A DNA stretch of 64,000 nucleotides from Streptococcus mitis. GTDB lineage: Bacteria; Bacillota; Bacilli; Lactobacillales; Streptococcaceae. The number at the start of each line of letters is the position of its first letter. Position 1 is the first letter of the stretch. The notes beneath the pieces are model-generated. The model saw nothing but the letters and a program-made list of their open reading frames with translations. It was not told the DNA's origin and made no database searches. Position numbers and translations under genes: made by a program. The stretch spans positions 1 to 64,000 of the forward strand of contig NZ_JALDTZ010000007.1 of assembly GCF_023109105.1 (NCBI RefSeq). The letters are read 5' to 3'. Shown piece after piece: positions 17,014 to 29,679 of this stretch.

Positions 17014-18282
17014 TTATAACAAATCTCCAGCACTTAATAAAGCTTTGCGAACTAGGTTAAAGGCATGTAAGACTGCAATTTCTCGGACATCAGCTCGACT
17101 TCTGCCTGCTATATTGGCCTGGATAACTTCTGTCCCTGAAGCTTGCGCCAAAGCAATAAAAACTGTACCTGCTGGATGTCCTTCTAGGCTATCTGGTCCA
17201 GCCACTCCTGTCAAACTAATGCCAAAATCAGACTGAGTCTTGATTCGTGCCTGCTCAGCCATCTTCTGAGCTGTAAATTCAGACACCACACCATGTTCTT
17301 CCAAATCCTTGACAGGAATATCCAACATCTTTGATTTTTCTTCCAAGCTATAAGTCACAAAACCACCCTTAAATATACTTGAAGCACCCGAAAAATCAGC
17401 CACACTAGCTTGAAAAAGACCTGCCGTCAAGCTTTCGGCAGCCGTGATGGTTTTCCCCTGTTTTTTCAGTTCCTCTACCACAATGCTGGCCAAGCTGGAC
17501 TCCTCCCCATAACCATAACAAAGGTCTCGTAAAGAAAGACCTTCAAAAGTTTGGTGACCTAAGATTTGATTTTCCAAGATATCCAGCACTTGATTCGCCT
17601 CTTCTTGGCTACTAGCTTTTGTTGACAAACGTAAGGTTACCTCTCCTGTCTTAGCATAAGGTGCCAAGGTCGGATCGGTTTGATTATCAATCAAATCAGC
17701 CAAAATCGTAACCAGCTGGCTCTCACCAATTCCAAAGAAACGAAGAACTCGGGAATACAGCTTGCTCCCTGTCATCAACTTGGGTAGAAGTTGGTTTAAG
17801 ACCATAGGTTTCATTTCACTTGGCGGACCTGGAAGGACGACGTAGGTCACTCCATTGGCTTCCAAAATGCCTCCCACAGCCAACCCTGTTTCGTTTGGCA
17901 GTGGAGTCGCCCCTTCTACAATTTGAGCTTGTCTTTCGTTATTCGGTGTTCGGGCATAGTCTGGTCTCTGGGCAAAAAAGACATCCAGCTTCTCCTGCGC
18001 CCGAGGATCAAAGACTAATTCTTTTCCTAAAAATTTAGCTAGGGTTTGTTTGGTCAAATCGTCCTCCGTAGGTCCCAAACCACCTGTCAAAATCACCAGA
18101 CTGCTACGTTGACTGGCAATCTCAAGCAAAGACAATAGACGAGCTTCATTGTCTCCTACAGCTGTCTGAAAATAAACATCTACCCCGATCTCAGCTAGTT
18201 TTTCCGATAAAAACTGGGCATTAGTATTGACAATCTGTCCTGTCAAAATCTCTGTTCCAACAGCAATGATTTCTGCTTTCAT
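17014..18282 (-). CDS. cinA: Competence-damage inducible protein CinA
   Basis: A 422-residue protein with an N-terminal MoaB/MogA-like domain ([31 protein letters not shown]) and a C-terminal amidohydrolase domain ([25 protein letters not shown]). CinA enzymes deamidate nicotinamide mononucleotide or cleave ADP-ribose. In streptococci CinA binds RecA and is induced in competence. A cin-box lies 18 bases upstream of the ATG. It is the first gene of cinA-recA. Confidence 0.96.
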   Translation of the reverse strand: MKAEIIAVGTEILTGQIVNTNAQFLSEKLAEIGVDVYFQTAVGDNEARLLSLLEIASQRSSLVILTGGLGPTEDDLTKQTLAKFLGKELVFDPRAQEKLDVFFAQRPDYARTPNNERQAQIVEGATPLPNETGLAVGGILEANGVTYVVLPGPPSEMKPMVLNQLLPKLMTGSKLYSRVLRFFGIGESQLVTILADLIDNQTDPTLAPYAKTGEVTLRLSTKASSQEEANQVLDILENQILGHQTFEGLSLRDLCYGYGEESSLASIVVEELKKQGKTITAAESLTAGLFQASVADFSGASSIFKGGFVTYSLEEKSKMLDIPVKDLEEHGVVSEFTAQKMAEQARIKTQSDFGISLTGVAGPDSLEGHPAGTVFIALAQASGTEVIQANIAGRSRADVREIAVLHAFNLVRKALLSAGDLL

Positions 18283-18299
18283 GTTTCCTCCTACCTATC

Positions 18300-18307
18300 T
18301 ATTCGTA
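18300..18307 (-). promoter_or_regulatory. cin-box (ComX/SigX promoter) of cinA-recA
   Basis: The minus strand reads TACGAATA, the late-competence com-box, with the expected T-rich stretch upstream. It places cinA-recA under the competence sigma factor, as in pneumococcus. Confidence 0.88.
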
Positions 18308-18313
18308 TTTTTT

Positions 18314-18343
18314 TGAAAAAATCGCAGGAAATTTCCCACGATT
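18314..18343 (-). terminator. Intrinsic terminator after lytR
   Basis: Minus-strand AATCGTGGGAAATTTCCTGCGATT hairpin followed by TTTTTC. It ends directly before the cin-box. Confidence 0.72.
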
Positions 18344-18359
18344 CCAACTATAAATTAGA

Positions 18360-19415
18360 TTATTCTACATCCTCTTGATTTCTTGTACTATTAATCGTAC
18401 CTGTCCCCAAACCGATACCATTTTGATTTCCGAAAAGCTCTTCATATAAGACTGCATTTGTCTCTAACTCTGTCACCTTCGGTTTATCAAGTGAAGTTCT
18501 CAAGAGATTTTGGATTTCTAACAAATGGTTAGCAGTTACGATTTGATAAGATGTTCCTTGCAATTCAGCATCTTCGCCTCGTAATTGTTGGGTTTCAATC
18601 GTTTTAAATGAATCTTTATAGCCCAACAAGCTTGGAATGCTTTTCGCAGATAAATCAATATTAGTCTGCATATTAGTACTTAGGGCTTTTAAAATAGACT
18701 GATAGTGACTGATACTATCCAAACTAAGAACTTTTTCAACAACTTTTTGAATGACTTCACGCTGACGCTTCTGACGCCCGTAGTCTCCTTCTGGGTCTTG
18801 ATAACGCATGCGTGAATACACAAGCGCTTCTTCTCCATTTATTGTCTGTTCTCCAACACCAATAGAAATGGTGTTAAATTCTTCTTGGTCACTGATAGAG
18901 ATTGGGAAACCTAGTGTATTATTAACCGTAATACCACCCACTGCATCTACTAATTGTTGCAATCCTTGCATATTAACCATAATATAGCGATCAATATGGA
19001 TGTTCATCATCTTTTGAATGGTTGAAATAGCTAACTCTGCACCACCACCAGCATAGGCAGCGTTTAGTTTTGCTTCCTCAATCTGACCATCTTTATGCTG
19101 GATTTTAGTCAGAATATCACGTTCCAAACTCAACATCGTCGTTTTCTTTGTGTGCGGATTGACGGTCAGCAAAATCATACTGTCACTATTTCCAGCCCAT
19201 TGATCTGTACGCTCTACATTCCCAGTATCAACCCCCATTAACAGAATGGTCAAAGGCTCTGTTGCTTCAATAACCTTGGTTTCTTCCCCTATTTTTTTAT
19301 AGGTTTTCGCCAAAGTCTCTGTACCTTGCTGATAAATAGTGTAAGCAAAAACACCGACACCCAAAACTGTCACAGCTAGAAAAGCTAGCACCATTCCAAT
19401 AATTTTTTTAACCAT
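18360..19415 (-). CDS. lytR: LytR-CpsA-Psr family glycopolymer transferase
   Basis: A 351-residue membrane-anchored LCP enzyme. One N-terminal helix (IIGMVLAFLAVTVLGVGVFA) is followed by the catalytic domain with LLMGVDTG, NSDSMILLTVNP, SLERDIL, LNAAYAGGGAELA and YSRMRYQDPEGDYGRQKRQR. LCP proteins transfer teichoic acid or capsule precursors to peptidoglycan. It follows the acetyltransferase gene by seven bases and ends at a terminator before cinA. The order tsaE-acetyltransferase-lytR matches pneumococcus. Confidence 0.95.
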   Translation of the reverse strand: MVKKIIGMVLAFLAVTVLGVGVFAYTIYQQGTETLAKTYKKIGEETKVIEATEPLTILLMGVDTGNVERTDQWAGNSDSMILLTVNPHTKKTTMLSLERDILTKIQHKDGQIEEAKLNAAYAGGGAELAISTIQKMMNIHIDRYIMVNMQGLQQLVDAVGGITVNNTLGFPISISDQEEFNTISIGVGEQTINGEEALVYSRMRYQDPEGDYGRQKRQREVIQKVVEKVLSLDSISHYQSILKALSTNMQTNIDLSAKSIPSLLGYKDSFKTIETQQLRGEDAELQGTSYQIVTANHLLEIQNLLRTSLDKPKVTELETNAVLYEELFGNQNGIGLGTGTINSTRNQEDVE

Positions 19416-19422
19416 ATTTCTA

Positions 19423-19941
19423 CTAATCTATCAGTTTACCCATCAAGTAAACATCGATAAATTTCCCTTCTTCTATATACGCTCCACGCTCTTGGCGACC
19501 TTCAATTACAAAGCCATGCTTTTGATAAAGATGAACTGCAGCCTGATTACGAGTTTGGACAGTCAGTTGGAGACGACGCAGAATGCCACTTGCTTGTGCC
19601 CATTCTATCGCCTCTTCTAGCAACAAACTTCCCAAGCCATTATTCCAATATCTTTTTCCAATCACAATGAAGAGATCTCCAATATGACGGACTCTCTTAC
19701 GCTGGTCAGCTGTGATATTTACAAGGCCAGCAATTTTATCATTTAAAAATGCAAGTAAGGTTATCTGATTATCCGAACTAGCTTGCTTGTCGAGGAATAT
19801 TTCCATCTCCTCACTGGTCAAGAGAATACCATCCCCATCTAGGCTGGTAAAATCTGTCTCCAAACTCACACGATTTAAAAATGTCACTAAATCAGCAGCA
19901 TCACCAGGCTCTGCTTCTCTAATGAGCAGTTCATACTCCAT
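19423..19941 (-). CDS. GNAT-family N-acetyltransferase
   Basis: A 172-residue acetyltransferase with the acetyl-CoA motif A near VIGKRYWNNGLGSLLLEEAI and the family C-terminal LYQKHGFVIEGRQERGAYI. The acceptor is unknown. It overlaps tsaE by 11 bases, indicating translational coupling in the tsaE-GNAT-lytR operon. Confidence 0.92.
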   Translation of the reverse strand: MEYELLIREAEPGDAADLVTFLNRVSLETDFTSLDGDGILLTSEEMEIFLDKQASSDNQITLLAFLNDKIAGLVNITADQRKRVRHIGDLFIVIGKRYWNNGLGSLLLEEAIEWAQASGILRRLQLTVQTRNQAAVHLYQKHGFVIEGRQERGAYIEEGKFIDVYLMGKLID

Positions 19942-20374
19942 GTTGAAGCTCCTCTAACAATTTCTCAGCACGCAAACCCTTTGCTTGAAAATTCAGCCTG
20001 CGACCATCTTCTTCTTTTAGAATTTCCAATTCTAAATAAGTATCGGGTAAGGCTTCACCTACAAGATGGCCCCACTCGATGACAGTCACCCCGCCACCAA
20101 AGAGAAACTCATCCAAATCAATAGAATCAGCATCCCCCTCAATACGGTAAACATCTAAATGATAAAGAGGAAGACGGCCCTCATACTCTCTCACTATAGT
20201 ATAGGTTGGACTCTTAATCATCTGAAAAATCTGTAATCCCTTAGCAAGGCCTTTTGTAAAGGTCGTTTTACCTGCTCCAAGTTCGCCAGTTAGAATTAAA
20301 ACATCATTCTTTTCTAATAAACAGCCCAAACGCTCACCTAAGGACTGTAACTCTTCTTCGTTTTTAGTGTACAT
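19931..20374 (-). CDS. tsaE: tRNA threonylcarbamoyladenosine biosynthesis ATPase TsaE
   Basis: A 147-residue P-loop ATPase needed with TsaB/TsaD for t6A37 modification of ANN-decoding tRNAs. Walker A is GELGAGKTTFTKGLAKGL; SPTY, LYHLDVYR and VIEWGH are also conserved. An in-frame extension of 82 codons upstream is not family-like and crosses the promoter. The start MYTKNEEELQ lies six bases after a TATAAT box with no ribosome binding site, so the message appears leaderless. It heads the operon with the acetyltransferase and lytR. Confidence 0.94.
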   Translation of the reverse strand: MYTKNEEELQSLGERLGCLLEKNDVLILTGELGAGKTTFTKGLAKGLQIFQMIKSPTYTIVREYEGRLPLYHLDVYRIEGDADSIDLDEFLFGGGVTVIEWGHLVGEALPDTYLELEILKEEDGRRLNFQAKGLRAEKLLEELQHGV

Positions 20375-20380
20375 ATTTCT

Positions 20381-20408
20381 ATTATACCAAAAAGTTGTTC
20401 TTTGTCGA
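20381..20408 (-). promoter_or_regulatory. tsaE promoter (leaderless start)
   Basis: Minus-strand TCGACA, 16 bases, TATAAT with TGG extended -10, then AGAAAT and the ATG. Confidence 0.68.
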
Positions 20409-20469
20409 GATATTATCTGTGAATTCCATATTATAAATTGCAAAACTTGGACCATCTCTTCTTTTGTTC

Positions 20470-21099
20470 TTAAAATAGAAACAGCAAGAAGACAACTAAT
20501 AAGATATCTCTCATCAAATGGCTGTAAAATGAAACTTCCCAGCGAATGACTTTGGGCACCAATAGTCCTAGAAATAGCATTCCCAAGGTAATATAAAAGG
20601 TCATGGATAATAGCATCCAAGGATTTCTGAGAAAGATTAGAATAGCTATTCCACTAATAAAACACATTTCCTTCTTACCCAAAATCTTTTTCAATCCATG
20701 TACATACTTCTGAATCGGCAGAAAAACTAACAAATCAATACCAAATAAGAAAAAGAAACTTGGTAGAAAGGCTTCCACAATCCCTTCTACGTATGTGTTT
20801 CCTACAATGATATGTTCTATGACAATTAAAGCTAAACCCAAAATGTTTACTAAGAGCAAGAGACTATACAAGAATTGTTGCTTATCTTCCTTAAAAACTG
20901 AATAAGATTGATTTCGCTGTCCACTATAGTAGTTTAGCCCTGCACCAATACTGGCAAGAAGCAACATGCCAACTAAATAATAGAAACAGTTTTGATTTAA
21001 CAACAAGGACCAAGTCGATAAACTTAAACTAGAACAGCTACTAAGACCAAAAACTGTCAGCAATAACAAAACACGAATTTGCTTTTTCATTTTTTCCAT
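20470..21099 (-). CDS. Polytopic membrane protein with lipobox-like N-terminus
   Basis: About 210 residues. The N-terminus MEKMKKQIRVLLLLTVFGLSSC resembles a lipoprotein signal with lipobox LSSC. It is followed by five or six hydrophobic segments, an unusual combination. The open frame extends 44 codons upstream, but that part is translated BOX repeat. The chosen ATG (MEKMKK) has GGAGG seven bases ahead; an ATG directly before it is also possible. Monocistronic between ndk and tsaE. I do not recognise a family. Confidence 0.75.
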   Translation of the reverse strand: MEKMKKQIRVLLLLTVFGLSSCSSLSLSTWSLLLNQNCFYYLVGMLLLASIGAGLNYYSGQRNQSYSVFKEDKQQFLYSLLLLVNILGLALIVIEHIIVGNTYVEGIVEAFLPSFFFLFGIDLLVFLPIQKYVHGLKKILGKKEMCFISGIAILIFLRNPWMLLSMTFYITLGMLFLGLLVPKVIRWEVSFYSHLMRDILLVVFLLFLF

Positions 21100-21114
21100 C
21101 ATTCTTCCTCCCTT

Positions 21115-21267
21115 ATACTCAATGAAAATCAAAGAGCAAACTAGGAAACTAGCCGCAGGTTGCTCAAAGCACCGCTTTGAGGTTGTAGATAAGACTGACG
21201 AAGTCAGTATCATATATCTACGGCAAGGCAAAGCTGACGTGGTTTTAAGAGATTTTCGAAGAGTATT
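21115..21267 (-). repeat. BOX element (C-B-A)
   Basis: A 153-base BOX copy in minus orientation: boxC end at 21115, one boxB (GACTGACGAAGTCAG, CAAAGCACCGCTTTG) and boxA with CTACGGCAAGGCAAAGCTGACG. It lies just upstream of the membrane protein gene, so it could form the 5' end of that transcript. Confidence 0.95.
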
Positions 21268-21344
21268 ACTTGCTCTTATTATAGGATAGAAATTCTCACC
21301 GTTGCTAGAATATTTCTCAACTGTCAGTTTTCTAGTCTAAAATG

Positions 21345-21379
21345 CAAAAAAATTTGATGCAAGTAACCCTTACATCAAA
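21345..21379 (-). terminator. Intrinsic terminator after ndk
   Basis: Minus-strand TTTGATG and CATCAAA arms with a 13-base loop, followed by TTTTTTTG. Confidence 0.8.
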
Positions 21380-21385
21380 CTTTTA

Positions 21386-21808
21386 CTATTTCTCTTCAAA
21401 CCAAAGTGCAATTTCTCGCTTAGCTGACTCTTCTGAATCTGAACCATGTACAACATTTTGAATAGCTTGGTTCTCTCCAGCAGCTTTTGCAAAATCACCT
21501 CGAATAGTTCCTGGTAAAGCTTCTTCTGGACGAGTCGCACCCATCATGGTCCGCCAAGTTTCGATTACTTTAGGTCCAGAAATGATACCCACCAGAACCG
21601 GTCCTGAAGTCATAAATTCACGAATCGGTGGGTAAAAACTCTGACCAACTAAATCCTGATAGTGCTGATCAATCAACTCTTCTGAAACCTGTGAACGCAA
21701 CTCCAATTTTTCGATTGTAAACCCACGTTGTTCGATGCGTTTCAACACCTCACCCACTAGCCCTCTTTTTACACCATCTGGTTTAATGATAAAAAATGTT
21801 TGTTCCAT
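21386..21808 (-). CDS. ndk: Nucleoside diphosphate kinase
   Basis: A 140-residue NDK that exchanges terminal phosphates between NTPs and NDPs through a phosphohistidine. It starts [20 protein letters not shown]; the active-site histidine is in NVVHGSDS, and the family ending ALWFEE is present. The chosen ATG has GGAG six bases upstream; an ATG two codons earlier is possible. It is downstream of rpoC, separated by the rpoC gene's own neighbourhood, and has a terminator of its own. Confidence 0.96.
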   Translation of the reverse strand: MEQTFFIIKPDGVKRGLVGEVLKRIEQRGFTIEKLELRSQVSEELIDQHYQDLVGQSFYPPIREFMTSGPVLVGIISGPKVIETWRTMMGATRPEEALPGTIRGDFAKAAGENQAIQNVVHGSDSEESAKREIALWFEEK

Positions 21809-21879
21809 CCCCATCTCCTTTGTCAGCTTCTTTCTTTTATTTTACCACATTTCATGGAAAAACGGAGAAAGTTTTCAGA

Positions 21880-21907
21880 AAAGAGAAAGAGAACCCGAAG
21901 GCTCTCT
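21880..21907 (-). terminator. Intrinsic terminator after rpoC
   Basis: Minus-strand AGAGAGCC-TTCG-GGTTCTCT tetraloop hairpin followed by TTCTCTTTTC. Confidence 0.8.
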
Positions 21908-21917
21908 CAATTCTCTT

Positions 21918-24900
21918 TTATTCTACTGTTTCTTCCACAGTTTCAACGACAGTATCCACAACTACTTCTGTTGTTTCTTCATTTCCTTCTTCCTCTACTG
22001 GAGGATTAAGGTATTCTTCTTCGTTGATAGCATGTGATTCAAGATTACGGTAGCGAGCCATACCAGTACCAGCTGGGATGATCTTACCGATGATGACATT
22101 TTCCTTGAGACCAAGGAGATGGTCTTTCTTACCACGGATAGCCGCATCTGTAAGGACACGAGTTGTTTCCTGGAAGGAAGCTGCTGACAAGAAACTATTG
22201 GTTTCAAGTGAGGCTTTGGTGATTCCCATAAGGACTGGACGACCAGTCGCTGGCACTCCACCTGCGATGAGAACATCCTTGTTAGCATCTGTAAAGTCGT
22301 TGATATCCATGAGAGTACCCATGAGAAGGTCTGTATCCCCTGGATCCATGACGCGAACTTTACGGATCATTTGACGAACCATTACCTCGATGTGTTTGTC
22401 ACCGATTTCTACCCCTTGGCTACGGTAAACTTTTTGTACTTCACCGAGGAGGTAAGTCTCAACTGACAAGACATCACGTACAGCAAGGAGACGTTTCGGT
22501 TGGATAGAACCTTCTGTCAATGCTGCACCGCGAGAGACTTGGTCTCCAACTTCGACACGCATACGTGCTGTAAATGGTACCACGTATTCACCTTCGCCAG
22601 TTTCACCCTTAACAAAGACTTTCTTAGTACGAGTTGATGCATCTTCTTCGATAGCAGTAACTTGTCCTTTAACCTCTGTGATAACCGCTTCCCCTTTAGG
22701 ATTGCGGGCTTCAAAGATTTCTTGGACACGAGGAAGACCCTGAGTGATATCGGTATTTGAGGCAACCCCACCCGTGTGGAAGGTACGCATTGTAAGCTGT
22801 GTACCAGGTTCCCCGATAGATTGGGCAGCGATTGTACCAACTGCTTCACCAACTTCAACCGCATCACCAGTCGCCAAGTTGATACCGTAACAGTGACGGC
22901 AGACACCGTGACGAGTGTTACATGTAAATACAGAGCGGATAGTCACTTCTTCTACACCAGCATTAACAATTTCACGCGCCTTGTCTTCTGTAATCAACTC
23001 ATTTGGACCAATGATAACTGCACCAGTTTCTGGATGTTTAACAGTTTTCTTAGTGTAACGACCATTGAGACGCTCTTCAAGAGACTCGATCATCTCTTTT
23101 CCTTCTGCGATAGAGCGGATCAAGAGACCACGATCTGTTCCACAGTCGTCCTCACGGATGATAACGTCTTGGGCAACGTCAACCAAACGACGAGTCAAGT
23201 AACCTGAGTCGGCTGTCTTAAGGGCCGTATCGGTCATACCTTTACGAGCACCGTGAGTTGAGAAGAACATTTCGAGTACTGACAAACCTTCGCGGAAGTT
23301 TGAAAGGATTGGCAATTCCATGATACGTCCGTTCGGAGCAGCCATCAGACCACGCATACCGGCAAGCTGTGAGAAGTTTGAGATGTTACCACGGGCTCCA
23401 GAGTCCATCATCATAACGATTGGATTCTTCGGATCTTGGTTGGCAATCAAACGTTTCTCCAATTTTTCACGGGCAGCACGCCATTCAGCCGTAACGGCAT
23501 TGTAACGCTCGTCGTCTGTGATCATACCACGACGGAATTGTTTGGTGATTTGTTCTACACGTTTGTGTGATTCTTCAATGATTTCAACCTTGTCATCAAC
23601 GACTGGGATATCGGCAATACCCACTGTCAATCCTGCAAGAGTTGAGTGGTGGTAACCGAGGTTCTTCATGCGGTCAAGTAGGGCAGAAGTTTCTGTCGTA
23701 CGGAAACGTTTGAAGATTTCAGCGATAATATTTCCTAGATTTTTCTTCTTGAATGGAGGGTTGAGTTCAAGATTGCGAATAGCTTCCTTGATATCTCCAC
23801 CAAGTGGCAAGAAGTATTTAGCTGGGACGCCTTCTGTCAAGTTGGCGTTGTTTGGCTCTTGCAAGTATGGTAGTCCCTCTGGCATGATGTCATTGAAGAG
23901 AATTTTACCAACTGTTGTAAGCAAGACTTTATGTTTTTGCTCTTCTGTCCATGGTTTGTTGAGGCTGTCTGTTGCGATACCAACACGTGAGTGGAGGTGA
24001 ACATAGCCATTACGGTAAGCCATAACCGCTTCGTCACGGTCTTTGAAGACCATTCCTTCACCTTCACGACCAGCTTCTTCCATGGTCAAGTAGTAGTTAC
24101 CCAAAACCATGTCCTGAGATGGAGTAACAACTGGTTTCCCATCTTTTGGATTCAAGATGTGCTCAGCAGCCAGCATCAAGATACGAGCTTCTGCTTGGGC
24201 TTCTTCTGAAAGCGGTACGTGAATGGCCATTTGGTCCCCGTCAAAGTCGGCGTTGTAGGCTTCACAGACAAGTGGGTGCAAGCGAAGGGCCTTACCATCA
24301 ATCAAGACTGGCTCGAAAGCTTGGATACCCAAACGGTGAAGAGTCGGTGCGCGGTTAAGAAGTACTGGGTGTTCTTTAATCACTTCTTCTAGGATATCCC
24401 AGATACGTTCATCTCCACGTTCTACCAAGCGTTTAGCTGCTTTGACGTTTTGCACGATATCACGGGCAACGATTTCACGCATAACGAATGGTTTAAAGAG
24501 CTCGATCGCCATTTCACGTGGCACACCACATTGGTACATCTTAAGAGTTGGACCAACGGCGATAACGGAACGTCCTGAGAAGTCAACACGTTTACCGAGC
24601 AAGTTTTGACGGAAGCGTCCTTGTTTACCTTTAAGCATGTGGCTCAATGATTTCAGTGGACGGCTACCTGGTCCTGTGATTGGACGACCACGACGACCAT
24701 TGTCAATCAAAGCGTCAACCGCTTCTTGAAGCATACGCTTCTCATTTTGAACGATGATACCTGGTGCATTCAACTCAAGCAAACGAGCCAAGCGGTTGTT
24801 ACGGTTGATAACACGACGGTAAAGGTCATTCAAGTCAGATGAGGCAAAACGGCCACCATCCAACTGCAACATTGGACGAAGATCTGGTGGAATAACCGGA

Positions 24901-25595
24901 AGGATGTTGAGAATCATCCATTCAGGTTTATTTCCAGACTTGTAAAAGGCATCCAAAACATCCAAACGACGGATGGCTTTGATACGTTTTTGTCCAGTAG
25001 CTGTTTTCAACTCTTCTTTGAGTTCAGCAATTTCTTTTTCAAGATCTACTTGTTTTAAAAGGTCTTGGATGGCTTCGGCACCCATCTTGGCAACGAATGA
25101 TCCATAACCATACTCACGCAAGCGCTCACGGTATTCGCGCTCTGTCATGATAGACTTGTGCTCAAGTGGTGTATCCTTAGGATCAATCACCACATAAGCC
25201 GCAAAGTAGATCACTTCCTCGAGGGCACGAGGGCTCATATCAAGGGTCAAGCCCATACGGCTTGGAATCCCCTTGAAGTACCAGATGTGAGATACAGGAG
25301 CTTTCAACTCAATGTGCCCCATACGCTCACGACGAACTTTCGTACGCGTTACTTCAACCCCACAGCGGTCACAAACAATCCCTCTGTAACGAATGCGTTT
25401 GTACTTGCCACAAGCACATTCCCAGTCTTTTGTAGGACCAAAGATCACTTCATCAAAGAGTCCTTCACGTTCTGGTTTCAAGGTACGGTAATTGATTGTT
25501 TCAGGTTTTTTGACTTCTCCATAAGACCATGAACGGACTTTACTTGGAGAAGCTAGGGTGATTTGCATACTTTTAAAACGATTTACATCAACCAC
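21918..25595 (-). CDS. rpoC: RNA polymerase beta' subunit
   Basis: A 1225-residue large subunit of RNA polymerase. The N-terminal zinc site has C60, C62, C75 and C78. The catalytic NADFDGDQM motif is intact, and the second cysteine cluster ([11 protein letters not shown]) lies in the C-terminal half. Translation begins at a GTG with AGGGAAG upstream; the gene follows rpoB by 32 bases. The acidic, Glu/Val-rich C-terminal tail is typical of streptococci. A terminator follows. Confidence 0.98.
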   Translation of the reverse strand: MVDVNRFKSMQITLASPSKVRSWSYGEVKKPETINYRTLKPEREGLFDEVIFGPTKDWECACGKYKRIRYRGIVCDRCGVEVTRTKVRRERMGHIELKAPVSHIWYFKGIPSRMGLTLDMSPRALEEVIYFAAYVVIDPKDTPLEHKSIMTEREYRERLREYGYGSFVAKMGAEAIQDLLKQVDLEKEIAELKEELKTATGQKRIKAIRRLDVLDAFYKSGNKPEWMILNILPVIPPDLRPMLQLDGGRFASSDLNDLYRRVINRNNRLARLLELNAPGIIVQNEKRMLQEAVDALIDNGRRGRPITGPGSRPLKSLSHMLKGKQGRFRQNLLGKRVDFSGRSVIAVGPTLKMYQCGVPREMAIELFKPFVMREIVARDIVQNVKAAKRLVERGDERIWDILEEVIKEHPVLLNRAPTLHRLGIQAFEPVLIDGKALRLHPLVCEAYNADFDGDQMAIHVPLSEEAQAEARILMLAAEHILNPKDGKPVVTPSQDMVLGNYYLTMEEAGREGEGMVFKDRDEAVMAYRNGYVHLHSRVGIATDSLNKPWTEEQKHKVLLTTVGKILFNDIMPEGLPYLQEPNNANLTEGVPAKYFLPLGGDIKEAIRNLELNPPFKKKNLGNIIAEIFKRFRTTETSALLDRMKNLGYHHSTLAGLTVGIADIPVVDDKVEIIEESHKRVEQITKQFRRGMITDDERYNAVTAEWRAAREKLEKRLIANQDPKNPIVMMMDSGARGNISNFSQLAGMRGLMAAPNGRIMELPILSNFREGLSVLEMFFSTHGARKGMTDTALKTADSGYLTRRLVDVAQDVIIREDDCGTDRGLLIRSIAEGKEMIESLEERLNGRYTKKTVKHPETGAVIIGPNELITEDKAREIVNAGVEEVTIRSVFTCNTRHGVCRHCYGINLATGDAVEVGEAVGTIAAQSIGEPGTQLTMRTFHTGGVASNTDITQGLPRVQEIFEARNPKGEAVITEVKGQVTAIEEDASTRTKKVFVKGETGEGEYVVPFTARMRVEVGDQVSRGAALTEGSIQPKRLLAVRDVLSVETYLLGEVQKVYRSQGVEIGDKHIEVMVRQMIRKVRVMDPGDTDLLMGTLMDINDFTDANKDVLIAGGVPATGRPVLMGITKASLETNSFLSAASFQETTRVLTDAAIRGKKDHLLGLKENVIIGKIIPAGTGMARYRNLESHAINEEEYLNPPVEEEGNEETTEVVVDTVVETVEETVE

Positions 25596-25627
25596 TATTT
25601 CTTCCCTTTCTATTATAAGTGAACTGC

Positions 25628-29230
<3,603 letters not shown>

Positions 29231-29260
29231 GATGATTCTCCTTTAAAATAAAGTTTCAAG

Positions 29261-29430
29261 CCTAGTCATCTAGGCCTTTGATTATCGTCAAAAGGTTGTA
29301 AACCTTCTATCACTTTATCCCCTTTAACTAATTTTCAGAATCTTTAAGTCTTTGTTACAAACACTCAAAATCCTGAAAAAAAGCACAAAAAGAGCAGCTA
29401 AATCTGACTTTTTCAGAAGATTTAACTGCT
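29261..29430 (-). promoter_or_regulatory. Structured rpoBC leader with terminator-like hairpin
   Basis: The leader of about 250 nt between promoter and rpoB holds a strong stem (AGCAGTTAAATCT at 29418-29430 with AGATTTAGCTGCT at 29393-29405, minus strand) followed by CTTTTTGTGCTTTTTTC. This looks like an intrinsic terminator about 60 nt downstream of the start point. A second small hairpin (CCTAGATGACTAGG) lies near the gene. It could act as an attenuator. Confidence 0.6.
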
Positions 29431-29485
29431 GTGAGCCTTGTCTGGACAATATTTCAGACAAAACCTACGACAAATGATTATTCAT

Positions 29486-29514
29486 ATTATACCCTATTTA
29501 GCTAGATTTTTCAA
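29486..29514 (-). promoter_or_regulatory. rpoBC promoter
   Basis: Minus-strand TTGAAA (29509-29514), 17-base spacer, TATAAT (29486-29491). It lies upstream of the structured leader. Confidence 0.78.
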
Positions 29515-29610
29515 GGGGATTGACGAATTTTTGACAAAATCTTTTCCTATAAGAAATACTGGCTGAATCGTAACAAAATTTGTTGCGATTTTTCTTTTAG
29601 TTTAATTTTA

Positions 29611-29649
29611 GGAAAACGCTTGCATCTTATTTTACTAAGTGCTATACTG
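29611..29649 (+). promoter_or_regulatory. spuA promoter with CcpA (cre) site
   Basis: TTGCAT (29620-29625), 18 bases, TATACT (29644-29649) with TGC extended -10. A near-consensus cre sequence GGAAAACGCTTGCA (29611-29624) overlaps the -35, so glucose repression by CcpA is expected. Confidence 0.72.
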
Positions 29650-29679
29650 ATAAAGAAATTCATTTATAGGAGATTGATT

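Noticed and set aside
20375..20620. Long N-terminal extension of tsaE
   Set aside because: It crosses the tsaE promoter and overlaps the neighbouring gene antisense to family expectation; TsaE proteins are about 147 residues.
21103..21231. Extended N-terminus of the lipobox membrane protein
   Set aside because: These codons are the BOX repeat in translation; a good ribosome site precedes the internal start.
29620..29679. Upstream start for spuA
   Set aside because: It lies within the promoter -35/-10 region; the ATG at 29680 has the ribosome site and the YSIRK signal.
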